From NCBI RefSeq assembly GCF_030813435.1, contig NZ_JAUSUG010000027.1:1-64000 (forward strand): 64,000 nt of DNA, in the 5' to 3' direction. Positions 18,674-28,112 of this stretch are shown here, in pieces. Source of the DNA: Evansella vedderi (GTDB lineage: Bacteria; Bacillota; Bacilli; Bacillales; Salisediminibacteriaceae). The notes beneath the pieces were generated by a model. The model was not told where the DNA came from, ran no database searches, and saw only the letters and a list, made by a program, of their open reading frames with translations. Both the position numbers and the translations under genes were made by a program. The first letter of the stretch is position 1; every line of letters starts with the position of its first letter.

Positions 18674-19870
18674 TTGCTGACCATATTAATTATCATTGCC
18701 ATTGTGGCAGTCTGGATGACTTTGGACCTTTACTTTGGGAAAAAGGCTCATCTTGCCACTTTACCACCACATAAGGAATCCCCAGTACGAAAAAGCGAGG
18801 CACATTTTTTTTCCCATGGAGATAAATTATTTGATCATATGTTTCAGCATATTGACAAAGCACGAGACCATATTCATATGAATTTCTATATATTCAGGGA
18901 TGACAGTATCGGTTCAAAAATGCTCCATAAATTGAAGGTAAAATCCCGTGAAGGTGTCACTGTACGTCTCATGGTGGATTGGGTTGGGGCCAAAATTTCT
19001 CATAAAGAAAGGAAAGCATTGAAGGCTGCCGGTGTGATTCTTGCATATTCCCATCCTCCAAAGTTTCCTTACCTATTTTTTTCCTTAAACGAACGTAACC
19101 ACCGGAAAATAACCATCATTGATGGAAGGATGGCCTATATTGGAGGATATAACGTAGGTGACGAATACTTAGGAAGGGACCCAAAAATGGGTCGTTGGCG
19201 AGACTATCACTTATTTATAACAGGTGAAGCTGTAGGAGAGCTGCAAAAGCAATTCCTTAAGGACTGGCAAGGGGCATCTGGAGTGAAAGTGAAGGAAAGT
19301 CCCGCTTTATATCCGAAGCTGAAACAAGGTAATTTGGACATAAAGATCGTACCTACAGATGGCGCTTACGTTAAAGAAAAAATGATTAATTTGATTAAGG
19401 ACGCCAATGATTCCGTCTTCATCGGCACTCCTTACTTTATACCTGGCCATGAATTGCAGAATCTATTAATAGACACTGCTCGGAAAGGGATCAATGTCCA
19501 CGTACTGATCCCTAAGTATCCTGATCATCCCTTAGTAAAGGATGCAGCATTCCCATATGTTCGGTCGTTAATTAAAGCAGGTGTGCAAGTACGACAGTTT
19601 TATGAAGGCTTCTACCATTCAAAAGTTGTGATAATAGATGATGAAATTATTGATATTGGCACCGCCAATTTTGACAAGCGTAGTTTCCACTTAAACCATG
19701 AGATAAATTGTATTATTCACAATGATGAGTGGATCCGTCCTGTTAAGGAAGAAATATTAAAAGATTTCTACGAAAGCAGCGAACGAATTACACTAAAGGA
19801 AGCGAATAGCCGCAGCTTTTTCGAACGGATAAAGGAATCCTTTGCAAAATTAGTTTCACCGTTTATGTAG
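18674..19870 (+). CDS. clsB: Cardiolipin synthase-like phospholipase D family protein
   Basis: A 398-residue protein with one N-terminal membrane segment (residues ~2-18) and two PLD catalytic HKD motifs: NHRKITIIDGRMAYIGGYN and YHSKVVIIDDEIIDIGTANFD. It should transfer phosphatidyl groups between phosphatidylglycerol molecules to form cardiolipin. B. subtilis ywjE (clsB) is in the same position next to fadF. Shorter than the classical ~480-residue ClsA because it has fewer N-terminal helices. The TTG start follows GGAGGG by 7 nt. Confidence 0.9.
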   Translation: MLTILIIIAIVAVWMTLDLYFGKKAHLATLPPHKESPVRKSEAHFFSHGDKLFDHMFQHIDKARDHIHMNFYIFRDDSIGSKMLHKLKVKSREGVTVRLMVDWVGAKISHKERKALKAAGVILAYSHPPKFPYLFFSLNERNHRKITIIDGRMAYIGGYNVGDEYLGRDPKMGRWRDYHLFITGEAVGELQKQFLKDWQGASGVKVKESPALYPKLKQGNLDIKIVPTDGAYVKEKMINLIKDANDSVFIGTPYFIPGHELQNLLIDTARKGINVHVLIPKYPDHPLVKDAAFPYVRSLIKAGVQVRQFYEGFYHSKVVIIDDEIIDIGTANFDKRSFHLNHEINCIIHNDEWIRPVKEEILKDFYESSERITLKEANSRSFFERIKESFAKLVSPFM

Positions 19871-20165
19871 TTTTACCCTCTCCTATGTTTTCGTGCTTCA
19901 TATACACATTAATTGATGAGGCACGAAACCCTATTTCCTATTCCACTTGTGTTCCCCTAACTATCACCTATTTATATTGGCTATATTCGTAAACTTTGTT
20001 ACTTTTTTAGAAAAGAGCCTTTATGTTTCCATTTCATATATTTTGGGAAATAAATTATAAATCCAATAAATTTCAAGATTAGAATGATTTTAAGTAACAA
20101 TCCCATTATTAATTCATATAATTAAATATATTAAACATAAAGATGTCCCTTCTTTATTATGTAGT
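19871..20165. other. Intergenic region after clsB, no gene seen
   Basis: A+T-rich. A dyad TTTCGTGC / GCACGAAA (about 19889-19928) may end clsB transcription but has no T-run. No repeat-family copy is visible. Confidence 0.4.
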
Positions 20166-20262
20166 ATTGCTGACGCCCTTCAATGGTGTCAGCAATTTCT
20201 AGTTTATAAGGGGAGTGATGATGATTATTTTTCTCAATTAGAAACCTTAATTGAGATTTTTC
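20166..20262 (+). promoter_or_regulatory. Leader hairpins upstream of the metal P-type ATPase
   Basis: Hairpin 1: ATTGCTGACGCC (20166-20177) pairs with GGTGTCAGCAAT (20185-20196) with one G-T pair. Hairpin 2: CTCAATTA (20233-20240) pairs with TAATTGAG (20248-20255) and is followed by ATTTTT, an intrinsic-terminator shape 50 bp before the ATPase ATG. Between them AAGGGGAG precedes ATG at 20218, opening a seven-codon frame (MMIIFLN) whose TAG lies in the 5' arm of hairpin 2. A leader-peptide attenuator is possible but unproven. Confidence 0.4.
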
Positions 20263-20312
20263 GTTACAAATTTCAGAATGAAAAAATGAATTTTAATAAG
20301 GAGCTGATTGAG

Positions 20313-22265
20313 ATGCAGGTTCAGAGGGATTCCATTCATTCACCATCATTTTTCGTTAAATGCTGTCATCAAGCCACTTCCAGTATATCGAAACATCGGG
20401 AACTTATTTTTTCCATAACAGGAGGTCTCTTTCTTTTATTTGCATACTTAACGGAACGCTGGGAGCTTGCCTCCCCCTCGGCGGTTATCTTTCTGTACGC
20501 CATGTCGTATATCATTGGAGGGTATTACAAAACAAAGGAAGGCCTTATGGACCTTATCCAAGACAGATCCCTAAATGTAGAAATACTTATGATACTAGCC
20601 GCCATTGGGGCTGCATCAATCGGTTACTGGAGCGAAGGAGCCATACTTATATTTATATTCTCCATGAGCGGTGCTTTAGAGACCTACACCTGGCAAAAAA
20701 GCGAGAAGGACCTTTCTCGATTAGTGGAACTTGCCCCAAATGAAGCCACCATTCTTAATGATCAAGGAGATATCCATACCATTCCCGTTGATGAAGTTCA
20801 AATCGGTGACCACGTCCTTATCCGACCTGGAGAAAGGGTCCCAGTAGATGGATTAGTTTTATCTGGGGAAACGACAGTGGATGAATCTACCATAACCGGT
20901 GAGGCAATTCCCGTTTCTAAGGAACAGGGCAGCAAGGTTTTCAACGGCACAATGAATGGAAAAGGCTCCATGACAGTAAAAGTAACGAAAAGAAACGCCG
21001 ACTCCCTTTTCCAGAAAATGATCCAATTAGTCCAGCAAGCAAAGTCAGAGCGCCCCCCTACCCAGCAGTGGATCGAAAAGGTGGAAGGTCCCTATGTCAT
21101 TATCGTGTTGACCTTCGTCACCCTCATGATTATCATTCCCTACACCTTTCTGGGATGGAGCTTTGAAGAAACATTCTATCGCGCCATGGTGCTCCTAGTA
21201 GTTGCATCCCCATGCGCCGTCGTTGCATCCGTTATGCCAGCCCTGCTGTCAGCCATTTCCACCGGAGCCCGTAACGGCATTCTCATGAAGGGCGGCGTAT
21301 TCCTTGAGCAGCTCTCGAAAGCCGATGCCATCGCCTTTGATAAAACAGGAACCATCACCACCGGCAACCCAGAAGTGACAGACTATTATGTAGGAGCAAA
21401 CATCCCTACTGAAGAAATATTCGGAGCCGTAACAGCCATTGAAAGACAATCCAATCACCCACTAGCAAAGGCCCTTGTTTACTTTTGTGAAAAAAAATTA
21501 GTGGGACCTCTTCCATCTGTTCAATCGATTCAAGACATTACCGGCTATGGGGTACATGGTTATATTGGACAGTTTGAATCATATTGGACTATAGGCAGTG
21601 TTAGTTTTATGGACCGGGATCATGTAAACCCTCTAGATGAAACATGGCTGGATCTGCAAAAAGCATGGCAAGCCGAAGGGAAAACGGTTGTTTACGTAAC
21701 AAAGGATAGCCAAGTGGTTGGGGCATTTGCAATCAAAGATAAAATCCGATCATCAGCAAAGGAAACATTGGCAGAACTCCATAAGCTTGGTATTAAAACC
21801 ATCATGATTACCGGTGACCATGAAGCAACCGCCGCCTCCATTGCAAAAGAAGCTGGCGTGGACACTTGGATTTCCGAAAGCCTCCCTGAACAAAAAGTTC
21901 GGGAAGTGGAACGGCTGAAGGAAAAATATCGTTCCGTCATTATGGTTGGGGACGGCGTCAATGATGCCCCTGCTCTTGCTAAAGCAGACATCGGTATTGC
22001 CATGGGATCCGGCACAGATGTAGCCATCGATACAGCAGACCTCGTATTAATGCGAAGCGAACTAGATAAAATTCGATTGTCGTTGAGGTTGTCAAGGCGT
22101 TTGAATCGGATCATAAAGCAAAATTTAGTATTCTCCATTTCCGTCATTGTGTTTTTAATTGCAGCAAACTTTGCCCAAAGCTTAACACTACCATTAGGAG
22201 TAATCGGCCATGAAGGAAGTACCATCCTCGTTATCCTAAACGGATTACGGCTGTTGAAAGCGTAG
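20313..22265 (+). CDS. Heavy-metal P1B-type ATPase, ZosA/CadA-like
   Basis: A 650-residue P-type ATPase moving a divalent metal such as Zn, Cd or Co across the membrane. Visible: paired N-terminal helices, actuator-domain TGEAIPVSK, the CPx-type helix as SPCAVV, phosphorylation site DKTGTIT, HP motif (QSNHPLAKA), TGDHEAT, and the hinge VGDGVNDAPAL. The stretch LNVEILMILAAIGAASIGYW resembles B. subtilis ZosA (Zn uptake). There is no N-terminal CxxC heavy-metal domain, though the N-terminus has FVKCCHQ. I use ATG 20313, which follows AAGGAG by 9 nt; the frame is open further upstream. Metal and direction are not resolved. Confidence 0.92.
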   Translation: MQVQRDSIHSPSFFVKCCHQATSSISKHRELIFSITGGLFLLFAYLTERWELASPSAVIFLYAMSYIIGGYYKTKEGLMDLIQDRSLNVEILMILAAIGAASIGYWSEGAILIFIFSMSGALETYTWQKSEKDLSRLVELAPNEATILNDQGDIHTIPVDEVQIGDHVLIRPGERVPVDGLVLSGETTVDESTITGEAIPVSKEQGSKVFNGTMNGKGSMTVKVTKRNADSLFQKMIQLVQQAKSERPPTQQWIEKVEGPYVIIVLTFVTLMIIIPYTFLGWSFEETFYRAMVLLVVASPCAVVASVMPALLSAISTGARNGILMKGGVFLEQLSKADAIAFDKTGTITTGNPEVTDYYVGANIPTEEIFGAVTAIERQSNHPLAKALVYFCEKKLVGPLPSVQSIQDITGYGVHGYIGQFESYWTIGSVSFMDRDHVNPLDETWLDLQKAWQAEGKTVVYVTKDSQVVGAFAIKDKIRSSAKETLAELHKLGIKTIMITGDHEATAASIAKEAGVDTWISESLPEQKVREVERLKEKYRSVIMVGDGVNDAPALAKADIGIAMGSGTDVAIDTADLVLMRSELDKIRLSLRLSRRLNRIIKQNLVFSISVIVFLIAANFAQSLTLPLGVIGHEGSTILVILNGLRLLKA

Positions 22266-22303
22266 TAGAGACTATTGAATTGGTTCCACTTTTTTAGGTA
22301 AAA

Positions 22304-22520
22304 AGGTATTACTCGAATCCGTTACAGGCGGATCAATTATGCCTAAACAGCCCACATCTTACCTCTGCAATTACTCGACGCAAACTATCCAAAGTGGAAG
22401 AGACAATCTCATCGGGTTCCTGTCTCTTCCTCTACCAGTCTTGCTCTGTAGAAGACAACTCGTAGCTGTTTCAAGATGCAAGGCTCGTCGCTGGAGTCGC
22501 CGCCTTTCACTTCTTCAAGT
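22304..22520. repeat. Interspersed repeat, family A divergent long copy
   Basis: Contains ACTCGAATCCGTTACAGGCGG near one end and CGCTGGAGTCGCCGCCTTTC then ACTTCTTCAAGTG at the other. About 140 bp of less conserved sequence lies between, including AATTACTCGACGCA, a motif also found at 31190-31220 and 50020-50045. It fills the gap between the ATPase and the convergent hydrolase. Confidence 0.6.
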
Positions 22521-22523
22521 GAT

Positions 22524-23318
22524 TTAGCTGAAGCTCGGGAGTTGTTCTGTTTTTGCCACAAATTGTTTAAGGATCTGGTTTAAGGCATTTACCTTTTTCG
22601 TTGGTATTTGATGTGCCACATTGCCGACGAGTATCATGGAGACGTCTCCTGTAATATATTTGTCGAATAGATCTTTATAATGATGAACATAGTCATCCCT
22701 CTGTCCGTATATGAGCAGCACCGGGCAAGTAATTTCCTTTAGACGGTCGGTGACGTTATAGGCTAAGCCCAACCTGTAATACTCTTCTAGGAACTCTGGA
22801 GAGACATACTTTATATATTCCTGCAGCTCTTTGCGATTTTCTTGCCTCTTTTCGTGAGCAAAGGCAAGGACGTTGGAAACGAGCCCCATTAATTTTTGAC
22901 TAGTTGCCCAAATCCCTAGCTTGAACTCATTTCTCAAGATGAAGCTGTTTACTTCAGGGAATCCCCCAATGATAATCATTCCCCTTACTCGGTCCGGGAA
23001 ATTGATAGCCATTTCTAGGACAACGGAACCGCCGTTAGAATAACCACATACGTACGCTTTATCAATTCCGCAATCATCCAGCACTCGCACAACATCCTCT
23101 GCCACCACGTGCATGGTCAGTTCCCGGTCATCTGTCCCGCTTTTACCGTTTCCACGAAGGTCAGGGGTGATAACTGTAAAAAGGGATTTCAATCCATCCT
23201 TTTGCCCCCTAAAGGTAACATGTCCCATACCCGGTGGATGGATAAACACGATTGGAGGACCGCTCCCCTCCACCTCATAATAAATATCCGCCTTATTTTC
23301 GTCGTTCGTCCACGGCAT
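22524..23318 (-). CDS. Alpha/beta hydrolase
   Basis: A 264-residue alpha/beta-hydrolase-fold enzyme. The oxyanion segment is HPPGMGH (27-33) and the nucleophile elbow GYSNGG puts Ser at 94. A late acidic residue follows in YGQRDDYVHH, and the catalytic His is probably in GNVAHQIP near the C-terminus. AGGTGAAG precedes the ATG. It stands alone between a repeat and the NERD gene, so the substrate cannot be inferred. No signal peptide. Confidence 0.88.
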   Translation of the reverse strand: MPWTNDENKADIYYEVEGSGPPIVFIHPPGMGHVTFRGQKDGLKSLFTVITPDLRGNGKSGTDDRELTMHVVAEDVVRVLDDCGIDKAYVCGYSNGGSVVLEMAINFPDRVRGMIIIGGFPEVNSFILRNEFKLGIWATSQKLMGLVSNVLAFAHEKRQENRKELQEYIKYVSPEFLEEYYRLGLAYNVTDRLKEITCPVLLIYGQRDDYVHHYKDLFDKYITGDVSMILVGNVAHQIPTKKVNALNQILKQFVAKTEQLPSFS

Positions 23319-23397
23319 CTCATCTTCACCTACAATCTGACTGTTTTTATACTACAAATAGTTTGTACTTATGCCTTGTGAATCATGCTATAATTTT

Positions 23398-24372
23398 TTA
23401 CTCAAGCAAAGGGAGGATGTAAATAGTTTGACTGTTTTTACCTGAAGAGTTTACGCAGTTTTCCTGGAGAATGTCTTTTGCTACGTACCTTGAGGAAATT
23501 TGAAAGAAATCTCTTAATTGTTTATTAGTTATTTCTTGGCCATATAAATAAACATAATCTTTTATACCTTTTAAATACGCATTTTTAGATAAAGTCGAAC
23601 AGTTGGTACACTTCCAGTAACCTTTTATTTTTACCATTGGTTTGAAGGAACACTTGGGACAAGAAATACCTTTAATAATATCTTCATCAGGGATTTGATA
23701 ATATTCCAAGACATTGGGTAACTCTGTAACATGATTTTTCAAAAGGGAATTAGCTAATTTACGAAGCTCTTTATTGGAAAATTTGGTCTCCATGTGTTTA
23801 GAATTACACCATTCTACCTTTGATAGGATTCCAGTAGGACGAATTACTTTTTGTCTTGCTGTGGGATGATTGGGTGAGGTCGTAATAAGGCATTTTGAAT
23901 TTGAGATGACTACAAATTCCTCCATTGGGATAAACATGGTAATCTTATTTTTGTTTAACCAATTTATTAGTAGGATTTTATGCCGCTTTGCCTGTAATAG
24001 CGGGTCATCTATTGTTTCTCTTTGACCATTTATTGTTCGGGTGCACTGATTAAAGTAATTTTCGAAAGAAATCTCCTCTCCTCTATAATTTTTCACTTGG
24101 AAAATTAAAAAATAATAGGAGGTGAGAATCAGGGTGTCAATTTCAAAGAAAGTATCCTTTATTTTTAGTCTAAGATTATTAAAAATGTAGAGGTCTGAGT
24201 CGTCAATGAGCTTTAAATAATACTGAATTGCTTTTTCCCCACGATAACCTCTCCATCTTTTGGCTAAATCATATTCAATTTGTGGCAATTTGGGGTGATT
24301 TTGATATAAACGTTGTTTCAGTGCTTCTAACTGTTTAATAATTAAAGGGACTTTAAGAGGCATCTTAATCAA
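23398..24372 (-). CDS. NERD domain protein with C-terminal zinc ribbon
   Basis: A 324-residue protein. The N-terminal half is a NERD (nuclease-related) domain: YRGEKAIQYYL, then FEIDTLIL and FQVKNYRG, which match the E/D-x-D...Q-x-K core of PD-(D/E)xK-like folds. Residues ~238-258 form a CPKC...CTNC zinc ribbon, followed by a helical tail. Nuclease activity of NERD proteins is predicted, not generally demonstrated. I start at TTG 24372 (MIKMPLKVPL), which follows AGGAAGTGAG and fits the usual family N-terminus; an ATG at 24411 adds 13 residues. By eye the gene is more A+T-rich than its neighbours, and a 21-bp repeat array lies upstream, so it may be accessory. Confidence 0.85.
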   Translation of the reverse strand: MIKMPLKVPLIIKQLEALKQRLYQNHPKLPQIEYDLAKRWRGYRGEKAIQYYLKLIDDSDLYIFNNLRLKIKDTFFEIDTLILTSYYFLIFQVKNYRGEEISFENYFNQCTRTINGQRETIDDPLLQAKRHKILLINWLNKNKITMFIPMEEFVVISNSKCLITTSPNHPTARQKVIRPTGILSKVEWCNSKHMETKFSNKELRKLANSLLKNHVTELPNVLEYYQIPDEDIIKGISCPKCSFKPMVKIKGYWKCTNCSTLSKNAYLKGIKDYVYLYGQEITNKQLRDFFQISSRYVAKDILQENCVNSSGKNSQTIYILPLLE

Positions 24373-24468
24373 AATCTCACTTCCTATCCTGTTTTCTATA
24401 TAATTCGACATAATTTATGGGTTACCTTCTAATTTTTGGAGGTAATTGTGAAGGAATTTGGAACTTGT

Positions 24469-24594
24469 TGGAGGGGGATTGAAGAGGATGGGGGGATTAT
24501 TGAAGTAGGTTGGGGTTTAAAGAGAGGGGATTGGGGTTTAACAGCTATAGTTTGGGGGATTATCGGTTTAGTATGGGGTTACATTTACTTTCAT
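24469..24594. repeat. 21-bp-period repeat array 2 (TGGGG units)
   Basis: Six units start at 24469, 24490, 24511, 24532, 24553 and 24574, exactly 21 bp apart. Most begin TGGGG and continue TTTA or GATTA, with a TAG-like triplet near the end. The last unit contains GGGGTTACATTTACTTTCAT, found again at the end of the array near 61.4 kb. The array lies between the NERD gene and argS. Remaining sequence to 24663 holds nothing recognisable. Confidence 0.82.
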
Positions 24595-24663
24595 CCCCAC
24601 AAAACCCTTTTACTGTAAAAACTCAACCTCCTCGCCCCTCCTAACTCTCCACCAAAATCAATA

Positions 24664-24700
24664 TTAAAACGCCAAAGGGGCTCTTCTCTCCCCTTTGGCG
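24664..24700 (-). terminator. Terminator of argS
   Basis: Leftward CGCCAAAGGGG (24690-24700) pairs perfectly with CCCCTTTGGCG (24670-24680), followed by TTTTAAT. It lies 20 bp after the argS stop. Confidence 0.9.
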
Positions 24701-24720
24701 CAAGGTAATATTATTTTCGT

Positions 24721-26391
24721 TTACATTTTCTCCGGTGCTTCTACTCCTACAAGCTTTAACGCATTGGAAATGGTATTCCTCACTGCTTCCATCAACCCTA
24801 ATCTTGCTTTGGTTAACGCTGCATCTTCTTCGTTTATTACCTTCTCCGCATTGTAGAAGCTGTGCAACGCTTGTGCTAAGTCATAAACATAGTTAGCCAT
24901 GCGGTGCGGCGCACGCTTTTTCGCCGCATCCGTTACCGCTTCCGGATACTCCCCTAATTTTTTCATCAAATCAAGCTCTTTCTCCGAAACGAGCAACCCA
25001 AAGTCCGCACCGCGATCCACTTCATACCCAGCTTCAAGAGCCTGCCTTAACATACTGCAAATCCGCGCATGGGCATACTGTACGTAATAAACAGGATTCT
25101 CCGTCGATTGGGACTTGGCCAAGCTCATGTCAAAGTCTAAATGAGTATCCGCAGCGCGCATAGCAAAGAAATAACGAGTAGCATCGATACCTACTTCTTC
25201 CATTAAATCACGCATGGTGACAGCCTTTCCTGTACGCTTACTCATCTTCACCTTTTCGCCGTCTTCAAAGAGGTTCACCATCTGAATAATCTGAACGGAC
25301 AATTGATCCGCCGAGTATCCCAGCGCTTGAATAGCAGCCTTCATTCGAGGAATGTAACCATGATGGTCCGCTCCCCAAATGTTAATAAGCTCCTCAAAAC
25401 CACGGGCAAACTTGTCCTTATGATAAGAAATATCCGGCGTCAAATAAGTATACGACCCATCACTCTTCACCAAAACCCGATCCTTATCATCCCCATACAC
25501 CGTGGAACGGAACCATAAGGCGCCCCCTTCTTCGTACGTTTCACCACGATCCTTAAGCTCATCAAGAACCGCCTGCACCTTCCCAGACGTATATAAAGAA
25601 GTCTCGGAATACCAGTTATCAAACGTCACACGGAAATCGGCCAAATCCTCCTGCAATTTATCTAACTCCCGCTTCAAACCATACTCCCGGAAAAAGGCCA
25701 ACCGCTCCTCTTCGGAACCCTCTTTAAATCGATCGCCGTAAGTATCCACTATTTCCTTCGCAAAATCAATAATATCTTGACCATGGTAACCGTCCTCCGG
25801 CATTGCCACGTCCTCACCTAACTCCTGGAAATACCGAGCATCAATGGAGCGAGCCAAGTTCTCAATCTGATTTCCAGCATCGTTAATATAATATTCCCGA
25901 GCCACCTCATAGCCAGCTTTCTCCAAAATATTACACAATGAATCACCTACAGCAGCTCCACGGGCATGTCCTAAATGCAGCGTTCCTGTTGGATTTGCCG
26001 AAACAAACTCCACTTGAATTCGCTTGCCGCCACCAAATTCAGTATTCCCATAAGCATCACCCTGTTCCAGAACAGTCGCTACCACATCTGATAAATAATC
26101 CTGCTTCATGAAAAAATTAATAAATCCTGGACCCGCAATTTCCAACTTATCCACGCTAGCTGCAGCACGATCAAAATTCGCCACAATTTCATCGGCAATA
26201 GCCCGCGGCGCCTTTCGAGCAACCCTCGCCAGTTGCATGGCCATGTTCGTAGCATAGTCCCCATGCTCCTTTTCCTTCGGCGACTCAATCACCACATTCG
26301 GCAGCTCTTCCTCCGCAGCCAAACCTGCCTTCAACACCGCAGCAATAATTTCACTCTTCAACTGCTCCTTAACCTGTTCCACTTGACTCAT
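24721..26391 (-). CDS. argS: Arginyl-tRNA synthetase
   Basis: A 556-residue class I aminoacyl-tRNA synthetase charging tRNA-Arg. The N-terminal Add-1 domain recognises the tRNA D-loop. The catalytic HIGH-type motif is HLGHARGAA, the KMSKS-type loop is KMSKRTG, and the C-terminal DALR helical domain includes [15 protein letters not shown]. Length is typical for Bacillus ArgS. It starts 1 nt after ywiB ends, so the two form an operon as in B. subtilis. No T-box leader is visible upstream. Confidence 0.98.
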   Translation of the reverse strand: MSQVEQVKEQLKSEIIAAVLKAGLAAEEELPNVVIESPKEKEHGDYATNMAMQLARVARKAPRAIADEIVANFDRAAASVDKLEIAGPGFINFFMKQDYLSDVVATVLEQGDAYGNTEFGGGKRIQVEFVSANPTGTLHLGHARGAAVGDSLCNILEKAGYEVAREYYINDAGNQIENLARSIDARYFQELGEDVAMPEDGYHGQDIIDFAKEIVDTYGDRFKEGSEEERLAFFREYGLKRELDKLQEDLADFRVTFDNWYSETSLYTSGKVQAVLDELKDRGETYEEGGALWFRSTVYGDDKDRVLVKSDGSYTYLTPDISYHKDKFARGFEELINIWGADHHGYIPRMKAAIQALGYSADQLSVQIIQMVNLFEDGEKVKMSKRTGKAVTMRDLMEEVGIDATRYFFAMRAADTHLDFDMSLAKSQSTENPVYYVQYAHARICSMLRQALEAGYEVDRGADFGLLVSEKELDLMKKLGEYPEAVTDAAKKRAPHRMANYVYDLAQALHSFYNAEKVINEEDAALTKARLGLMEAVRNTISNALKLVGVEAPEKM

Positions 26392-26392
26392 C

Positions 26393-26836
26393 TTATCCCG
26401 AAACCTCCCTAATCGTTACATGCATATCATAATCCCCAGCAATAGAGCCCTGCAGATGGAGAGAGTAGCGAAGTCGCAGCGTCCCCACCTTAAGAAGCTC
26501 ATTCCATTGGAAATCCATATCCTTCGTATCCGTCCGCATCGCCATTTGACCATAAGGACTATGAAACATCCCTTCCGTCACCGTACCCGGAATAAAACGC
26601 TGATTCATCGTCAACGCCCCCTTACGAGACACGGACATTTCATTCTCCTGTATCTTCAAAGTCTGCATCGTCGCCCTCCCATCATCCTCAACAGGCTCCT
26701 CAAAACGGACAAACGTCGTCACCCCACGCTTAAACAAAAGCCCCGTTGCAGACAACTCATTCGACTCCTTATGCACACCATCACGAATCGTCGTTTCCAT
26801 ATGTATCGCCACAGGAATGCCCCTTGTACCTTCCAT
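26393..26836 (-). CDS. ywiB: YwiB family protein (DUF1934, lipocalin-like barrel)
   Basis: A 147-residue protein of the DUF1934 family, predicted to fold as a small beta-barrel. The sequence alternates hydrophobic and polar residues throughout, as in a calycin-type barrel, and has no membrane segment or signal. Function is unknown. It is co-transcribed with argS in many Bacillaceae, and here the genes are 1 nt apart. A plausible sigma-A promoter lies just upstream. Confidence 0.88.
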   Translation of the reverse strand: MEGTRGIPVAIHMETTIRDGVHKESNELSATGLLFKRGVTTFVRFEEPVEDDGRATMQTLKIQENEMSVSRKGALTMNQRFIPGTVTEGMFHSPYGQMAMRTDTKDMDFQWNELLKVGTLRLRYSLHLQGSIAGDYDMHVTIREVSG

Positions 26837-26870
26837 AAAACCAAACCCCTACTATATTAATAACTAATCT

Positions 26871-26900
26871 ATTATATCGAAGTTCCCCTACTTCCTTCAA
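26871..26900 (-). promoter_or_regulatory. Putative sigma-A promoter of ywiB-argS
   Basis: Leftward TTGAAG (26895-26900), 18-bp spacer, TATAAT (26871-26876). The start codon of ywiB is about 35 nt further on. Confidence 0.6.
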
Positions 26901-26982
26901 GCCTAACCCATTTTCAACCCTTTTTTACATTTTCCATGAAAAAAATTTTTTTACCCGATATCAATATAGTTCTTATTTAAAA

Positions 26983-27013
26983 TAAAAAGCCGCCTCCACT
27001 AACAGGAGACAGC
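26983..27013 (-). terminator. Terminator of speE
   Basis: Leftward GCTGTCTCC (27005-27013) pairs with GGAGGCGGC (26989-26997), two G-U pairs, then TTTTTATTTT. It lies 25 bp after the speE stop, so speE is the last gene of its transcript. Confidence 0.85.
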
Positions 27014-27039
27014 CTTCCAAACTATTCTTTTGCCGTGCC

Positions 27040-27867
27040 CTATTCTGTCAAATCCTTCACGAACTTTGGAAGAACAAAAGCCGCTCGGTGAAGCTCCGGA
27101 GTATAATACTTCGTCTCTATATCATGAAAGCGATCCTCCGTAACCTCCAGTGGATCATATTTTTTTGAACCTAAAGTAAAGGTCCAAAGGCCACTAGGGT
27201 AAGTAGGGATGTTTGCCGTATATAAACGAGTAATTTGGAACGTTTCCTTTACATCACGAAAAGCGTTTCTTATGAGATCCTGATGAAACCAAGGATTGTC
27301 CGTTTGAGCTACAAAAATACCATCATCTTTTAAAGCCTTGGAAATCCCTTCATAGAAACCCTTCGTAAACAGATTAACGGCAGGTCCAACTGGCTCTGTG
27401 GAATCTACCATAATCACATCATACTCATTCTCGCTTTTGGCAATATGCATGAAGCCATCGTCCACTTGAACATCTACACGGGAGTCATCCAACTTTCCAG
27501 CAATAGACGGTAAATATTCCTTGGAGTATTCAATGACTTTTCCGTCAATATCCACAAGAGTTGCCTTATCTACCTGTGGATGCTTTAAAATTTCACGAAT
27601 CACTCCCCCATCACCTCCGCCCACAACAAGGACCTTCTTCGGATTCGGATGGGTAAATAATGGTACGTGTGCCACCATTTCATGGTAAACAAACTCATCC
27701 TTCTCTGTAGTCATTACCATGCCGTCCAACAATAGCATATTGCCAAATTCCTCCGTCTCCACCATATCTAATTTTTGAAAATTCGTTTGTTCACTGACAT
27801 ATGTCCTTTTTACTCGCATCGTAATTCCAAAATCCTTTGTCTGCTTCTCTGTAAACCAAAGTTCCAT
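27040..27867 (-). CDS. speE: Spermidine synthase
   Basis: A 275-residue aminopropyltransferase making spermidine from putrescine and decarboxylated S-adenosylmethionine. The cofactor loop [14 protein letters not shown] and the active-site loop VDSTEPVGP are both present, with the usual N-terminal beta domain starting [18 protein letters not shown] precedes the ATG. In B. subtilis speE is followed by speB (agmatinase). Here a terminator follows speE directly and speB is not in the window, so putrescine supply must be encoded elsewhere. The divergent neighbour is the class A PBP. Confidence 0.95.
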   Translation of the reverse strand: MELWFTEKQTKDFGITMRVKRTYVSEQTNFQKLDMVETEEFGNMLLLDGMVMTTEKDEFVYHEMVAHVPLFTHPNPKKVLVVGGGDGGVIREILKHPQVDKATLVDIDGKVIEYSKEYLPSIAGKLDDSRVDVQVDDGFMHIAKSENEYDVIMVDSTEPVGPAVNLFTKGFYEGISKALKDDGIFVAQTDNPWFHQDLIRNAFRDVKETFQITRLYTANIPTYPSGLWTFTLGSKKYDPLEVTEDRFHDIETKYYTPELHRAAFVLPKFVKDLTE

Positions 27868-28112
27868 CGTTTTAAATACACCTCTTCTTTCTCGCCTGCT
27901 ATGTACAAAATAAATCTTTATTATTCCTTTCCCTTATCTTCAGCGATTTCAACCAATTTTATCCGATAAATGGAATACTTTAAAACCCCAATCCCTAGTT
28001 CCCAATAATCTTTCTCATTATGCAAGTATAATGATCTTTTTGTTGTGGAAAACTGTGGTAATAATGACAGACGAAAATTTAGTTCTGTGAGACATCGGGG
28101 GGTGGATTACAA

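Noticed and set aside
24469-24594. CRISPR array
   Set aside because: Units are contiguous with no spacers, are only 21 bp and degenerate, and no cas genes are in the window.
24469-24594. G-quadruplex cluster
   Set aside because: G-runs are spaced about 16 nt apart, giving loops too long for a stable intramolecular quadruplex.
24436-24618. Open frame of 60 codons (Trp-Gly every seventh residue) through array 2
   Set aside because: The pattern is a direct result of the 21-bp G-rich repeat; no ribosome binding site and no family resemblance.
26837-26940. T-box or other riboswitch ahead of ywiB-argS
   Set aside because: The leader is too short and has no specifier loop or TGG-containing antiterminator bulge.
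28027-28066. Sigma-F promoter for the PbpG-like PBP
   Set aside because: GGTAATAAT resembles the -10 consensus, but the expected GYWTA -35 is absent at 15-16 bp spacing.
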